The notes: generated by a model from the letters alone, not told the origin. A stretch of 64,000 nucleotides of DNA from Pseudoclavibacter caeni (GCF_008831125.1 NZ_WBKA01000002.1:186001-250000); one strand, 5' to 3'; shown: positions 46,270 through 56,666, counted from the stretch's first letter. A program made the numbers and translations.

Positions 46270-47534
46270 GCCCGCTCCGAGCTCTGCTCGCTGACCTGCT
46301 CGGCGAGGTCGGCGACCGCGTCGGGGTCGACATCCCCGGCGCTGCGCAGGCTGGCGGGGATCGCGTCCACGTACCCCTGCAGGTTGCGGCGGGTCTCGGC
46401 GACCGAGTCGCCGCCGAACTTCTCAAGCACCGCCTGGGCGAGCACGAGCGCGACCATCGCCTCGGCGACGACGCCCGCGGCGGGCACCGCACACACATCC
46501 GACCGCTGGTGGTTCGCGCGGGCGGGCTCGCCGGTGGCGACGTCCACGGTGCGCAGGGCACGGGGGACGGTCGCGATCGGCTTCATCGCGGCCCGCACCC
46601 ACACGGGCAGGCCGTTGGTCATGCCGCCCTCGAGGCCGCCGGCACGGTTCGACGCCCGGGTGATCTCCGCAGCGCCGTCGATCGTCTCCAGCCCGATCTC
46701 GTCGTGAGCCCGGGAGCCCGGGATCTCGGCGAGAGCGAACCCGCGGCCGACCTCGACGCCCTTGATTGCCTGGATGCCCATGAGCGCTTGGGCGAGCCGG
46801 CCGTCGAGGCGACGATCCCACTGGATGTGCGAGCCGAGCCCCGCGGGAACCCCGTAGGCGACGACCTCGACGACGCCGCCGAGCGTGTCGCCATCCTTGT
46901 GCGCCTGATCGATGCGCTCGACGATGCGGCGGCTGGTCTCCTGGTCGAAGCAGCGCACCGGGTCGGCGTCGAGCCGGTCGACGTCCGCGGGCGTCGGGTG
47001 CGGGGCGTCGTCGGGGGCGTGCACCCCGCCGATCGCGACGGTGTGGCTGACCAGGTCGATGCCGAGCTCGTGCAGGAACGACCGGGCGATCGCGCCGAGC
47101 GCGACCCGGGCGGCGGTCTCGCGGGCGCTGGCCCGCTCGAGGATCGGCCGTGCCTCGTCGAAACCGTACTTCTGCATGCCGACGAGGTCGGCATGGCCGG
47201 GACGCGGCCGGGTCAGCGGCGCGGCGCGTCCCCCAGCGAGCGTGGCCCGGCCGATCGGGTCGGGGGTCATCACCCGCTCCCACTTGGGCCACTCGGTGTT
47301 ACCGATGCGGATGGCCACCGGTGAGCCGATCGTGCGCCCGTGCAGGATGCCGCACGAGAGCGACAGGGCATCCTGCTCGAACTTCATCCGGGCGCCGCGA
47401 CCGTAGCCGAGACGGCGGCGGGCAAGCTCCCGGCCGATCGCCTCACGGGTCACGGGCACGCCCGCGGGCAGCCCCTCGATCATCGCGATCAGCTCGGGGC
47501 CGTGCGACTCCCCCGCGGTCAGCCAGCGCAGCAT
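46266..47534 (-). CDS. aroC: Chorismate synthase
   Basis: FMN-dependent conversion of EPSP to chorismate. The N-terminus [21 protein letters not shown], the [14 protein letters not shown] segment and [12 protein letters not shown] are family signatures; [18 protein letters not shown] is near the FMN site. At 422 aa it is slightly longer than usual because of an acidic/Ser-rich C-terminal tail. It is coupled to aroK-aroB by overlap. Confidence 0.97.
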   Translation of the reverse strand: MLRWLTAGESHGPELIAMIEGLPAGVPVTREAIGRELARRRLGYGRGARMKFEQDALSLSCGILHGRTIGSPVAIRIGNTEWPKWERVMTPDPIGRATLAGGRAAPLTRPRPGHADLVGMQKYGFDEARPILERASARETAARVALGAIARSFLHELGIDLVSHTVAIGGVHAPDDAPHPTPADVDRLDADPVRCFDQETSRRIVERIDQAHKDGDTLGGVVEVVAYGVPAGLGSHIQWDRRLDGRLAQALMGIQAIKGVEVGRGFALAEIPGSRAHDEIGLETIDGAAEITRASNRAGGLEGGMTNGLPVWVRAAMKPIATVPRALRTVDVATGEPARANHQRSDVCAVPAAGVVAEAMVALVLAQAVLEKFGGDSVAETRRNLQGYVDAIPASLRSAGDVDPDAVADLAEQVSEQSSERA

Positions 47535-47588
47535 GTCAGTACCTCTTCCTCCTCGCGGCCGACGCCCTCGGGCGCCCGCCGGCTCTGT

Positions 47589-48863
47589 TCAGCTCTGGGC
47601 CCCGGCCGCACCGGGGCGGCCATGTCGGCGGGCGGATGCGCCCCGGGCATCCTCGCCCCGCCCCGCCCCGCCGTGCGGTGCAACGTGCGGTGCGGTGTCA
47701 CCGGCTGGCGCTGCGGTCGCGTCGGCAAGCGCGGCGCGCATCGCGACGACCATCGCGTCCTCGTCGGGCAGGACGAGTTGGTCGTCACCGGTCACGAAGA
47801 ACCGCACCTGGGCGACGGCCTGCCACAGCAGCATGGCGAGCCCGGAGACAGCCGCGCCGCCCGCGGCGGTCCACCGCTCGGCCAGCCGGCTCGGCCACGG
47901 CGCATACGCCACGTCGAGCAGCACCGGGCCGCGATCGGGGTCGGTCGCGCCGGGCACACCCGATCCGGGGATGACGGGGTCGAGCCCGTCGGCTGCGTGC
48001 GGCGGCAGCGTGCTCACCACGAGATCCGACCGCAGCTCGATCGGGCGGGCGGCGACCGGCCGGGGGCCGGCGGCCGTATCGTTGGCGGCGGCGACCGCCC
48101 CGCCGTGTGGCGTGGCCGGCCGACCCGCGGCGCTCCGCCCCGCCACGTCCGGTGCCTCGGTCTCGGGCAGTGTGACGACGTCGACGGCGATGTCATGCGC
48201 GGCGCCGAGGGCGACGAGCGGGGCGGCGTGCTCGGGCGTGCGCGCGTGCACGGTCACCCGGCCGACCTCGAGGTCGGCCAGGGCGCGCAGGGCGCTCACC
48301 GCGGTGGCGCCAGAGCCGAGGATGTCGGCCCGGCCGGCCCGGCCGACACCAGCCTCGCGCAGGGCGGCGACGATGCCCCACACGTCGGTGTTCGCCCCGG
48401 AGACAGTGAACGGCACCCGGGTGCGATCGAGTCGCACGGTGTTGGCGACGCCGAGCTCGTCGACCAGTGCGGTGGATCGGGCGAGCAGCGGCGGCACCTC
48501 CCGCTTGAGCGGCATGGTGAGGCTCAGGCCGAGCCAGGTGGGGCCGAGCCCGGCGAGGAACCGGCGCAGCTCACCGGAGGCGACATCGACCCGCGTGTAC
48601 GTCCACGGCAGGCCGAGGGCGTCATACGCGGCGGCGTGCAGCACAGGCGACAGCGAGTGGGCGACCGGGTGGCCGAGCACCGCGAGCCGGCGGCGGCCGG
48701 CGACCCGCGCGGCCTGCAGGGCGGCCATCGCCTCCACAGCCACCGACGGCGCCGAAGCCCCCGCCGCGGTCGCAGCGGATGGCCCCGCGACGGCCCCGGC
48801 GAGCCCGGCCGCCATCGCCGTGCGGCCGCCCGCCTCAGCATCCGGCACGGTCTCCGGGGTCAC
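47589..48863 (-). CDS. aroE: Shikimate dehydrogenase with low-complexity insertions
   Basis: NADPH-dependent reduction of 3-dehydroshikimate. Substrate residues are seen in HPVAHSLSPVLHAAAY (Ser70, Ser72), the catalytic Lys120 in SLTMPLKREV and Asp160 in GANTDVWG; the Gln of LLWQAVAQVRFF is present. The nucleotide loop reads LGSGATAVSAL. At 424 aa it is about 150 residues longer than typical AroE: an Ala-rich leader of ~55, an insertion at about 236-278, and an Ala/Gly/His tail of ~50. The GTG start overlaps the mltG stop (GTGA). Confidence 0.93.
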   Translation of the reverse strand: MTPETVPDAEAGGRTAMAAGLAGAVAGPSAATAAGASAPSVAVEAMAALQAARVAGRRRLAVLGHPVAHSLSPVLHAAAYDALGLPWTYTRVDVASGELRRFLAGLGPTWLGLSLTMPLKREVPPLLARSTALVDELGVANTVRLDRTRVPFTVSGANTDVWGIVAALREAGVGRAGRADILGSGATAVSALRALADLEVGRVTVHARTPEHAAPLVALGAAHDIAVDVVTLPETEAPDVAGRSAAGRPATPHGGAVAAANDTAAGPRPVAARPIELRSDLVVSTLPPHAADGLDPVIPGSGVPGATDPDRGPVLLDVAYAPWPSRLAERWTAAGGAAVSGLAMLLWQAVAQVRFFVTGDDQLVLPDEDAMVVAMRAALADATAAPAGDTAPHVAPHGGAGRGEDARGASARRHGRPGAAGAQS

Positions 48864-49948
48864 TGCTCGCCTCCCTGCTGCGCCTTCCACGCGTTGTACT
48901 GCTGCACCGCCTGGTCGTGCTCCGCCTGCGTGGTGGAGAACACGGTCTCGCCGGTGTCGAGGTTCACGGTGACGAAGTACAGCCAGTCGCCGGGCGTGGG
49001 GTTCAGCACGGCCTTGATCGCGTCCTCGCCGGGGTTGGCGATCGGGCCGATCGGCAGGCCCGCGTTCGCGTACGTGTTGTACCTGTTCGAGGTGTCCTGC
49101 AGCTCCTGCGTGGTCGGCTCGACCTGGTCGGTGCGACCGGTGCCGTAGGTGACCGTCGAGTCCATCTGCAGATGCATGCCCTGGGCCAGCCGGTTGTCGA
49201 TGACCCGGGCGACCTTGCCCATGTCGGCGACGTTCGCCGACTCCCGCTGCACGATCGACGCCTTCGTCATCACCTCGTAGCGCAGGTCGTCGCCCTCGAC
49301 ACCCAGATCGTCGAGCACCTGGTTCGTCTTGGCGACCATCTGCTCGATGATCTCCTTCGGCTCGGCCTCCGGGGCGATCGTGTACGTGGCCGGGAACAGG
49401 AAGCCCTCCAGCGAGTTCAGATCCTTCGCCTTCTGCGGCACGTCATACGACTTCACGTCCGCGACGGCGGCCTGCACCTTGCCCTGCTCGAGATCGGCGG
49501 CCTCAGCGATCCGCGCGACGATCTGAGTGACCCGGTACCCCTCGGGGATCGTCACCCGGATGTCGACCCGGTTGTCCGGGTCGGCGAGGATGTCGAGCAC
49601 ATCCGCGGCCGGCGACTGCTTCTGCACCTTGTAGGCGCCCGGCTGGAACGTCGGCTCGGGAGTGCGGGTGTTGTACGCGTCGAGGAACGCCCGGTACGTC
49701 TTGATCACATCCTCGTCGACCAGACGCTCGGCGATGTCAGTGCCGGTCTCCCCGTCGCGGATGACGAAGGTGACCTCATCACCGCCGGGGCCCGGGTAGT
49801 CGTTGACCACGCCGATGCCGAGCGACTTGAGGATCGCCCTCCCGGCGAAGACGCCCGCGACGACGAACGCGACCACCACGAAGACGGAGAGCACCCAGGT
49901 GATCACCTTCTTGCGCGGGCTCGTACGCTTGAGCGCGTGCCGGTTCAT
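48860..49948 (-). CDS. mltG: Endolytic murein transglycosylase MltG
   Basis: Membrane-anchored lytic transglycosylase that cleaves nascent peptidoglycan and limits glycan length. A transmembrane helix (about 17-36, VLSVFVVVAFVVAGVFAG) is followed by a LysM-like region and the catalytic YceG domain with ASIVQRESANVADMGKVA, containing the catalytic Glu, and DSTVTYGTGR and NTYANAGLPIGPIANPG. The 362 aa are normal. It sits between ruvX and aroE, overlapping both. Confidence 0.95.
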   Translation of the reverse strand: MNRHALKRTSPRKKVITWVLSVFVVVAFVVAGVFAGRAILKSLGIGVVNDYPGPGGDEVTFVIRDGETGTDIAERLVDEDVIKTYRAFLDAYNTRTPEPTFQPGAYKVQKQSPAADVLDILADPDNRVDIRVTIPEGYRVTQIVARIAEAADLEQGKVQAAVADVKSYDVPQKAKDLNSLEGFLFPATYTIAPEAEPKEIIEQMVAKTNQVLDDLGVEGDDLRYEVMTKASIVQRESANVADMGKVARVIDNRLAQGMHLQMDSTVTYGTGRTDQVEPTTQELQDTSNRYNTYANAGLPIGPIANPGEDAIKAVLNPTPGDWLYFVTVNLDTGETVFSTTQAEHDQAVQQYNAWKAQQGGEQ

Positions 49949-50451
49949 GCCTGTTCCTCCTGGGAATGGGGTGCTGTGGCCATGCCACCCTCGACTGCCG
50001 GGGCGACGGGCTCGCCGGGCAGCTCGCCGGTGCGCCCGGCGATCTCCAGCGCCTGCTGCAGGATGGCGACAGCCGCCTGCTGGTCGATGACCTGCCGCTG
50101 CCGTCCCCGCCGTCGCCCGCTCGGCCGCAGCTGGCGGGCGGCGACGTTCGTGGTCAGGCGCTCGTCGAGCATCCGCACGGGCAGCCCCGTGCGGGCGGCG
50201 ATGATCTGCCCGACAGCGATCGCGTCATCGGTGGACGGGGTGTGCTCGCCGCGCAGATTGATCGGCAGCCCGCACACGACGGCGACCGCCCGGTACTCCT
50301 CGGCGAGCTGCACGATCCGGCCGCGCCAGCCGTCGCCGGCGTCTCGGTGCACCGTCTCGATCGGGAACGCGAGCAGCCGGCCGGCGTCACAGCCGGCCAC
50401 ACCGATGCGGGCCCGGCCGACGTCGATGCCGAGCAGCACCCCGCCCGTCAC
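49945..50451 (-). CDS. ruvX: Putative pre-16S rRNA nuclease / Holliday junction resolvase
   Basis: RNase H-like nuclease (YqgF). Acidic active-site residues are visible in LLGIDVGRARIGVA, MLDERLTT and QVIDQQAAVAIL. A ~30-residue tail follows the domain. The GTG overlaps the alaS stop (GTGA) and its own stop overlaps mltG (ATGA), so alaS-ruvX-mltG-aroE are chained. Confidence 0.94.
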   Translation of the reverse strand: MTGGVLLGIDVGRARIGVAGCDAGRLLAFPIETVHRDAGDGWRGRIVQLAEEYRAVAVVCGLPINLRGEHTPSTDDAIAVGQIIAARTGLPVRMLDERLTTNVAARQLRPSGRRRGRQRQVIDQQAAVAILQQALEIAGRTGELPGEPVAPAVEGGMATAPHSQEEQA

Positions 50452-53111
50452 CGCGAGCGCACCTGATCCCGCACGGCGTCGAGCGCGGCCGGAACCCCGG
50501 CCGGATCCGTCCCGCCGCCCTGAGCGAAGTCGGGGCGACCGCCACCACCGCCGCCGAGCCGAGGCGCGGCGGCCTTGACCAGGTCGCCGGCGCGCACACC
50601 CGCATCCCGCGCCGCCGGGGTCGTGGCGACCACGATCGAGGCGCGGTCCCCGATCGCGGCGGCCAAGGCCACCACGGCCGGCCGGTCGCCGAGCGCCTGT
50701 CGCACCGCCTGAGCAAGCTCACGCAGCGCGTCGGCGTCGGATGCGGTCACGGCCTCCACGACCGCGGTCACCCCGGCGAGATCCTGCGCCTTCGCGGCGA
50801 GGGCCGGAGCCTGGGCGCCGAGCTGGGTGCGGGTGAGCTCGCGCACCTGCCGCTGGGCCTCATGCAGCTCCTCGACGAGCTGACCGACCCGCTGGTCGAG
50901 CAGCTCGGGCTTCGTCTTCAGCCGACCGGCGAGGCCGGCGATCAGCCGCTGCTGCTCGAGGCCGCGCTGCACGGCGTTCATGCCGACAAGCGCCTCGAGC
51001 CGGCGGGCGCCCGAACCCACCGACGACTCGCCGACGATGTTGACGAGCCCCACCTGTGACGAGTGGGTCACATGCGTGCCCGCGCACAGCTCGCGCGACC
51101 AGGGGCCGCCGATCTGCACGACGCGCACCTCGCGGCCGTACTTCTCGCCGAACAGGGCCATCGCCCCGGTCTGCTTCGCGTCCTCCAGCGGCATCACCCG
51201 GGCGGTGACCGCCAGGTCGTTGCGCACCGCCTGGTTGCAGATGTCGTTGATCTCGCTGACGGTCTCGGGGCTCAGCCGGTCGTTCCACGCGAAGTCGAGA
51301 CGCATGTAGCCGGGCCGGTTGAGCGACCCGGACTGCACTGCCGTCGGCCCGAGCGTCTGGCGCAGGGCCGCGTGGACGATATGGGTCGCCGAATGCGCCT
51401 GACTGGCCTCCAGCCGGTGCAGCGCGTCGGCATGCACCTGAACGCGATCCTGCACGGCCACGCTCCCCTGCCGCACCGTCACATGGTGCGAAGTGAGCCC
51501 CTTGACCGGCGCCTGCGCGTCGACGATCTCGCCGGAGAACGACCCGTTGGACATGGTGCCGTGGTCGGCGGTCTGACCGCCGCCCTCGGCGTAGATCGGA
51601 GTCTCGGCGAGGAACACCTCGACGGTCTCCCCGGCCTGTGCGACCGGCACCGACACGCCGTCGCGCACGATGCCGATCACCGTCGACTCGGCGGCGAGCG
51701 CATCGTAGCCGAGGAAGGCCGTCTGCCCCTTCGCGCGGAACTCGCGGTAGACGTCCAGATCGACGCTGCCGGTCTTCTTCGCCTTCGCGTCCGCCTTCGC
51801 CCGGGCCCGCTGCTCGGCCATCAGCCGGCCGAACGCATCGCGGTCGACGGCGAGGCCGGCCTCCTCGGCGATCTCGACGGTCAGGTCGATCGGGAACCCG
51901 TAGGTGTCGTGCAGCTGGAACGCCGTCTCACCGGAGAGCGTGTCGCGGTGGGCCTGCCTCGTCTGGTCGATCGCCAGGTCAAGGATCGTGGTGCCGGAGC
52001 CCAACGTGCGCAGGAACGCGTTCTCCTCGTTGTACGCGATCTTCGAGATGCGGTCGAAGTCGGTCTCGAGCTCCGGGTACGAGGCCTTCATCGCCTCCTT
52101 CGACGCGGGCAGCAGGTGCGGCAACACCGGCTCCTCCACGCCGAGCAGGCGCATCGCGCGCACAGCCCGCCGGATCAGCCGGCGCAGCACGTAGCCACGG
52201 CCATCGTTCGAGGGGCTCACCCCGTCACCGATGAGCATCAGCGCGCTGCGCACATGGTCGGCCACGATGCGCAGCCGTACGTCGTCGACATGCCCGTCGC
52301 GGGCACCATAGCGCACGCCGGACATCTCACTGGCCAGGTCGAGCACCGGGCGCACCTGGTCGATCTCGTACATGTTCTCGACGCCCTGCTTGACGAACGC
52401 GACGCGCTCGAGGCCCATGCCGGTGTCGATGTTCTTGTGCGGCAACTCGCCGACGATGTCGAACTCGGTCTTCGAGCGCACGTTGTCGATCTGGTACTGC
52501 ATGAACACGAGATTCCAGATCTCCATGAACCGGGAGTCGTCGACCGCGGGGCCGCCCTCCGGGCCGTACTTCGGGCCCCGGTCGTAGTAGATCTCGGAAC
52601 ACGGGCCGGCCGGGCCGGGCTGGCCGGTCGACCAGTAGTTGTCCTCCTTGTCGAACCGCTGGATGCGCTCCTCCGGCAGACCGGCGATGCTGCGCCACAG
52701 GTCGTGTGCCTCGTCATCGTCCTCGTAGACGGTGACCCACAGGTCCTTCTCGTCGAACCCGAACCCACCCTCATGCTCGGGGGTCGTCAGTAGCTCCCAA
52801 GCGTAGCGGATCGCACCCTCTTTGAAGTAGTCGCCGAACGACCAGTTGCCGAGCATCTGGAAGAACGTGCCGTGCCGGGCGGTCTTGCCGACCTCCTCGA
52901 TGTCGTTCGTGCGGATGCACTTCTGGCAGTCCGCGGCCCGCGGGTACGGAGCGGGCACCGCCCCGGTGAGATACGGGATGAACGGGACCATGCCGGCGAC
53001 GGTGAACAGCAGCGACGGGTCGTCGGAGATCAGCGACGCCGAGGGCACGATGGTGTGGTTCTTGCTGGCGAAGAAGTCGAGCCAGCGCTGACGGATTTCC
53101 GCGGTGTACAT
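50448..53111 (-). CDS. alaS: Alanyl-tRNA synthetase
   Basis: Charges tRNA-Ala and edits mischarged Ser/Gly. The 887 aa contain the class II catalytic core (FTVAGMVPFIPYLTG, HGTFFQMLGNWSFGDYFKEG, GRGYVLRRLIRRAVR), the editing-domain zinc motifs HSATH and CAGTH, and the C-terminal coiled coil and DHHA1 domain. It starts 122 bp after the small membrane protein gene. Confidence 0.98.
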   Translation of the reverse strand: MYTAEIRQRWLDFFASKNHTIVPSASLISDDPSLLFTVAGMVPFIPYLTGAVPAPYPRAADCQKCIRTNDIEEVGKTARHGTFFQMLGNWSFGDYFKEGAIRYAWELLTTPEHEGGFGFDEKDLWVTVYEDDDEAHDLWRSIAGLPEERIQRFDKEDNYWSTGQPGPAGPCSEIYYDRGPKYGPEGGPAVDDSRFMEIWNLVFMQYQIDNVRSKTEFDIVGELPHKNIDTGMGLERVAFVKQGVENMYEIDQVRPVLDLASEMSGVRYGARDGHVDDVRLRIVADHVRSALMLIGDGVSPSNDGRGYVLRRLIRRAVRAMRLLGVEEPVLPHLLPASKEAMKASYPELETDFDRISKIAYNEENAFLRTLGSGTTILDLAIDQTRQAHRDTLSGETAFQLHDTYGFPIDLTVEIAEEAGLAVDRDAFGRLMAEQRARAKADAKAKKTGSVDLDVYREFRAKGQTAFLGYDALAAESTVIGIVRDGVSVPVAQAGETVEVFLAETPIYAEGGGQTADHGTMSNGSFSGEIVDAQAPVKGLTSHHVTVRQGSVAVQDRVQVHADALHRLEASQAHSATHIVHAALRQTLGPTAVQSGSLNRPGYMRLDFAWNDRLSPETVSEINDICNQAVRNDLAVTARVMPLEDAKQTGAMALFGEKYGREVRVVQIGGPWSRELCAGTHVTHSSQVGLVNIVGESSVGSGARRLEALVGMNAVQRGLEQQRLIAGLAGRLKTKPELLDQRVGQLVEELHEAQRQVRELTRTQLGAQAPALAAKAQDLAGVTAVVEAVTASDADALRELAQAVRQALGDRPAVVALAAAIGDRASIVVATTPAARDAGVRAGDLVKAAAPRLGGGGGGRPDFAQGGGTDPAGVPAALDAVRDQVRSR

Positions 53112-53233
53112 GTGGTGAGGCGTTTTCCTGTCGATCGGAGAGACGGGCGCCGCAGCGCGTCACGCGACGACACCCGCCATGGTGCGGGCCGGCCGCAGCA
53201 TCCGCACCCGCGGACACTGCGGCCGGCCCGGGA

Positions 53234-53446
53234 TCAGGCCCGGGCCTGATCGCGAAGCTCGTCCTGCAGATCGTCGATCGCCTCGCGCACCTCGGCGGTC
53301 CGCTCACGGAACGAGGTCGAGACGTTCGAGACGAAGTCGTTGACCTCGTCGAAGAAGGCGCGCCCGCCCTCGGTGCGGGCGATCTGGTGCGCGGCGACGA
53401 ACCCCGCACCCACGCCGGCGATGAACCAGAACAGTCTGCTTCCCAT
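53234..53446 (-). CDS. Small membrane protein upstream of alaS
   Basis: A 70-aa protein with one N-terminal hydrophobic segment (LFWFIAGVGAGFVAAH) followed by an amphipathic, acidic helix (FFDEVNDFVSNVSTSFRERT). A small protein of this type commonly sits between rpsD and alaS in actinobacteria; function unknown. The ATG has AGGAG upstream. Confidence 0.75.
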   Translation of the reverse strand: MGSRLFWFIAGVGAGFVAAHQIARTEGGRAFFDEVNDFVSNVSTSFRERTAEVREAIDDLQDELRDQARA

Positions 53447-53542
53447 GAGTGCCTTCTCTCCTCCTCGCCGCGCCTGCTGCGCGGACGACTGCGCCGGACG
53501 CCGCCCGTGCCGACTGCGATGTCGACCCGGGCCGTGACCGGC

Positions 53543-53905
53543 CTACTTCCTGCCGAGCCCGCGCCGGCGACGCCGGCCGCGGCCGAACGCCCCGAGCACC
53601 CCGGCAACGCGGGCGATGGGCGAGTCGATCACCGAGGTCACATTCTCCACGACCCCGCTGACCCGGTCGGTGACCTTCGAGACGCTCGTGGTGATGTCGT
53701 CGACCTTGTCGAGCTGACGGTTCGCCTCGGTCACGGCCTCGGTGCTCTCCGTGAGCAGCGGGAGCACCCCCTGCGTGACCTCGCGCACACTCTGCCGAGT
53801 CTCGTCGAGCAGGCGCCCGAGCTTCACGATCGGCACGATGAGCGCCACCACGAGTGCGACGAACGCGACCGCCGCGATCAGCGCGGCGATGTCTCCTCCG
53901 GTCAT
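53543..53905 (-). CDS. DUF948-type membrane protein
   Basis: A 120-aa protein: N-terminal transmembrane helix (about 5-27), then a long amphipathic helical region (LDETRQSVREVTQGVLPLLT, KVTDRVSGVVENVTSVIDS) and an Arg-rich end. This fits the DUF948/YtxG group of unknown, possibly stress-related function. The ATG at 53905 has AGGAG 8 nt upstream. It pairs with the small membrane protein gene 96 bp downstream. Confidence 0.8.
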   Translation of the reverse strand: MTGGDIAALIAAVAFVALVVALIVPIVKLGRLLDETRQSVREVTQGVLPLLTESTEAVTEANRQLDKVDDITTSVSKVTDRVSGVVENVTSVIDSPIARVAGVLGAFGRGRRRRRGLGRK

Positions 53906-54058
53906 GCCCGGGACTCCTCTCCACGGCCGGCCCCACCGGCCGTCCTGCTGCAGACTGCCACCAAGCGGCCAGCCGCCCCGGCCGCCCGACCCATCCTGAC
54001 CGACCGGAGAGCCGACCGATGAGGGCACGGGCGACCGGAGCATCCGGCCGCGACTGCG

Positions 54059-54688
54059 TCAGTGCGCGGCGTAGTACTCGACGACGAGCTGCACGTCACA
54101 GGTGACGGGCACCTCCTCGCGCTTCGGACGACGCACGAGCACGGCCTCGAGCCTGTCGAGGCTGACCTCCAGATAGCCGGGGACCTCAGGCAGCACCTCG
54201 GCGTGCCCGCCCTCGGCGGCGACCTGGAACGGCTCCAGCTTCTCGCTGCGCTGGTGCACGTGGATCAGCTGCCCGGGCTTCACCCGGAACGACGGGCGGT
54301 CGACCCGCTCACCGTCGACCATGATGTGACGGTGCACGACCATCTGACGGGCCTGCGCGATGCTGCGGGCGAACCCGGCACGCAGCACGAGCGCGTCGAG
54401 GCGCATCTCGAGCAGCTCGACCAGATTTTCACCGGTCAGGCCGTCCTGCTTGCGGGCCTCGTCGAACACGCGACGCAGCTGAGCCTCGCGGATGCCGTAC
54501 TGGGCGCGCAGACGCTGCTTCTCGCGCAGACGCACCGCGTAGTCGGAGTCGGTGCGACGCTTGGTGCGGCCGTGCTGGCCCGGGGGGAAGGGACGCTTCT
54601 CCATCAGTCGGGCCGCCTTGGGCGTCAGTGCCACGCCCAGGGCGCGGGACAGACGGGTCTTGCTGTGAGTACGCGACTTCGTCGCCAT
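54059..54688 (-). CDS. rpsD: Small ribosomal subunit protein uS4
   Basis: 16S rRNA-binding primary assembly protein. The 209 aa have the S4 RNA-binding domain (MRLDALVLRAGFARSIAQAR, HRHIMVDGERVDRPSFRVKP). The N-terminal zinc cysteines of some S4 proteins are absent, so this is the zinc-free form. It is encoded outside the ribosomal operons, as usual in many actinobacteria. Confidence 0.98.
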   Translation of the reverse strand: MATKSRTHSKTRLSRALGVALTPKAARLMEKRPFPPGQHGRTKRRTDSDYAVRLREKQRLRAQYGIREAQLRRVFDEARKQDGLTGENLVELLEMRLDALVLRAGFARSIAQARQMVVHRHIMVDGERVDRPSFRVKPGQLIHVHQRSEKLEPFQVAAEGGHAEVLPEVPGYLEVSLDRLEAVLVRRPKREEVPVTCDVQLVVEYYAAH

Positions 54689-54801
54689 TGTTTCCTCTCG
54701 ATGACGCTGTTTCGATCACGCCATGACGGCGCCCGGCTACAAGGCGCACGCCTCTCGCTCCACGGACGCAGCCGCTCGTCATGCAGAGCACAGGCCCGTC
54801 G

Positions 54802-54807
54802 ATACTA
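54802..54807 (-). promoter_or_regulatory. -10 element of rpsD
   Basis: TAGTAT on the minus strand, about 115 bp before the rpsD ATG. The -35 position (CCTGCC) is weak. The leader would be long enough for autoregulation by S4, but I saw no clear mimic of its binding site. Confidence 0.4.
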
Positions 54808-54888
54808 CCACGCACCGCCTGCACGGCAGGATGTGTGCACGAGCGCACCCCGACATCCTTGAGGCCGAAGACGTGCACACGCACGAGC

Positions 54889-54920
54889 GTTCCGGCCGCG
54901 CTCCTGTTCCGGCCGCGCTC
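54889..54920. repeat. Two direct copies of a 15-bp sequence
   Basis: GTTCCGGCCGCGCTC at 54889-54903 and again at 54906-54920, period 17. No role can be inferred. Confidence 0.7.
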
Positions 54921-55100
54921 TGCCCCCGCCGCCCGAGAGCAGCCGACACGTCCGGACCCGACACATCACCCGCGTCCTCCGCACGGAGGCCCGAGCACGC
55001 CAGCATCACCCGAGCCCGCCAGCACCGCTCAGAGACAGCCCCCGGCACGAGCACCACAGGAGAGCAGCCGCTACATCCCGAGCGCCACCCGGTCACGGCC

Positions 55101-56666
55101 TCACAGATCGCCCCCGGGTGTGCGCCCGGCAAGCAGCTCACGCACGATCGCGAGCCGCCGTGCGATCGTCGCATCGAACCCGTGCCCGGTCGGCTCGTAG
55201 TACCGGCGCCCCCGCAGTGGATCCGGCAGGTACTGCTGCGCGCTCACCGCAGTCGGCTCATCATGCGGATACCGGTATCCGACCCCGTGCCCGAGCGCAC
55301 GGGCGCCCTTGTAATGGGCGTCGCGCAGGTGGGGTGGGACCTCCCCGACCCCACCGCGGCGAACGTCCGCGATGGCACGGTCGATCGCGAGGTACGCCGC
55401 GTTCGACTTCGGTGCCGACGCCAGATAGACCGTCGCCTCAGCCAGCGGGATGCGCCCCTCGGGCATGCCGACCATGGCCACCGCCTGCGCGGCCGCGACC
55501 GCGATCTGCAGAGCCTGGGGATCAGCCGTGCCGACGTCCTCGGCCGCGGAGATCATCAGCCGCCGCGCGATGAACCGGGGATCCTCCCCGCCCTCGATCA
55601 TGCGGGCCAGATAGTGCACGGCGGCGTCGACATCAGACCCCCGGATCGACTTGATGAACGCGCTGACCACGTCATAGTGCTGATCGCCACCCTGGCCGTA
55701 GCGCACGAGCGCCCGGTCGGCGACGGCGGCCACATCGGCCGCGGAGATCACCGGGACGCCGGCGGACTCGGCCTGTCCGGGGTGCCCGTGCGCCTCCCCC
55801 GTCGACGCCTCGTGGGGTGCGCCTCCGGGCTGCCTCCCACCAGAGGATGCGCTCCCAGCCGTGCGCTCCCCGGCCTCCGCACCGTCAACCGGCCGCTCAT
55901 CCGATGAGATGGACCCGGCAGACTGCTCCCCCGCAGACGCGCCATCTGCCAGTCGTCTGCCCGAAGACGTGGAGTCGGCCTGCTCCGCCGCAGCCTCCTG
56001 CGCCTGACCGGCCGCGGCCTCCAGCAGGGTGAGGCCACGTCGGGCGTCGCCGCCGGCGAGATCGACGATCGCGTCACGCGCCTCGGCTGACAGGGCGACC
56101 GCACCGCCGAGCCCGCGCGGGTCGACCACCGCGCGATCGAGCAGCCGGGCGATGTCGTCCCGCGACAGCGAGCGCAGCCGCAGCACGAGCGAGCGGCTGA
56201 GCAGCGGCGAGATCACGGCGAACGAGGGGTTCTCGGTCGTCGCCGCGACGAGGATGACCACGCCGTCCTCGACCCCGGGCAGCAGGCTGTCCTGCTGCGC
56301 CTTGGTGAACCGGTGGATCTCGTCGAGAAACAGCACAGTCTGCGTGCCATACAGGTCACGGTCGCTCGCCGCGGCGTCCATCACCCGGCGCACGTCCTTG
56401 ACCCCCGCGCTGATCGCCGACAGCTCGACAAAGCGGCGCCGGCCCTCCTGCGCGATCACATGGGCGAGGGTCGTCTTGCCCGTGCCCGGCGGGCCGTACA
56501 GGATGACCGAGGCAGGGGTGAGTCCGCCGTCCGCCGGATGGCACAGCCGCCACAGCGGCGTGCCCGGACGCCGCAGGTCGTCCTGCCCCACCACCTCGTC
56601 GAGCGTGCGCGGACGCATCCGCGCGGCGAGCGGTCGCGCGGCACCGGCCGAACCCAGAGACGTCAT
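55101..56666 (-). CDS. rarA: Replication-associated recombination AAA+ protein RarA (MgsA-like)
   Basis: Clamp-loader-like AAA+ ATPase acting at stalled replication forks. Start [20 protein letters not shown], Walker [10 protein letters not shown] (58-66), Walker [11 protein letters not shown] (111-120), sensor [10 protein letters not shown], and the C-terminal tetramerisation region ([40 protein letters not shown]) are present. At 521 aa it is ~75 longer than usual: an insertion at about 222-303 between the AAA+ lid and C-terminal part contains three degenerate 20-residue repeats. The ATG has no ribosome binding site but a -10 six bases upstream. Confidence 0.94.
   Translation of the reverse strand: MTSLGSAGAARPLAARMRPRTLDEVVGQDDLRRPGTPLWRLCHPADGGLTPASVILYGPPGTGKTTLAHVIAQEGRRRFVELSAISAGVKDVRRVMDAAASDRDLYGTQTVLFLDEIHRFTKAQQDSLLPGVEDGVVILVAATTENPSFAVISPLLSRSLVLRLRSLSRDDIARLLDRAVVDPRGLGGAVALSAEARDAIVDLAGGDARRGLTLLEAAAGQAQEAAAEQADSTSSGRRLADGASAGEQSAGSISSDERPVDGAEAGERTAGSASSGGRQPGGAPHEASTGEAHGHPGQAESAGVPVISAADVAAVADRALVRYGQGGDQHYDVVSAFIKSIRGSDVDAAVHYLARMIEGGEDPRFIARRLMISAAEDVGTADPQALQIAVAAAQAVAMVGMPEGRIPLAEATVYLASAPKSNAAYLAIDRAIADVRRGGVGEVPPHLRDAHYKGARALGHGVGYRYPHDEPTAVSAQQYLPDPLRGRRYYEPTGHGFDATIARRLAIVRELLAGRTPGGDL
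55788..55967 (-). repeat. Three degenerate 60-nt tandem repeats inside rarA
   Basis: They encode residues 234-253, 254-273 and 274-293 ([40 protein letters not shown], then [15 protein letters not shown]...). Units 1 and 2 share the frame and the pattern SS..R..DGA.AGE..AGS. Third unit is more diverged. Confidence 0.75.

Larger units (their letters stand above)
54689..55100. other. Intergenic region between rarA and rpsD
   Basis: It holds a probable rpsD promoter (-10 at 54802-54807) and a 15-bp direct repeat (54889-54920). No gene is supported; long open frames on both strands have no ribosome binding site or recognisable domain. Confidence 0.5.
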
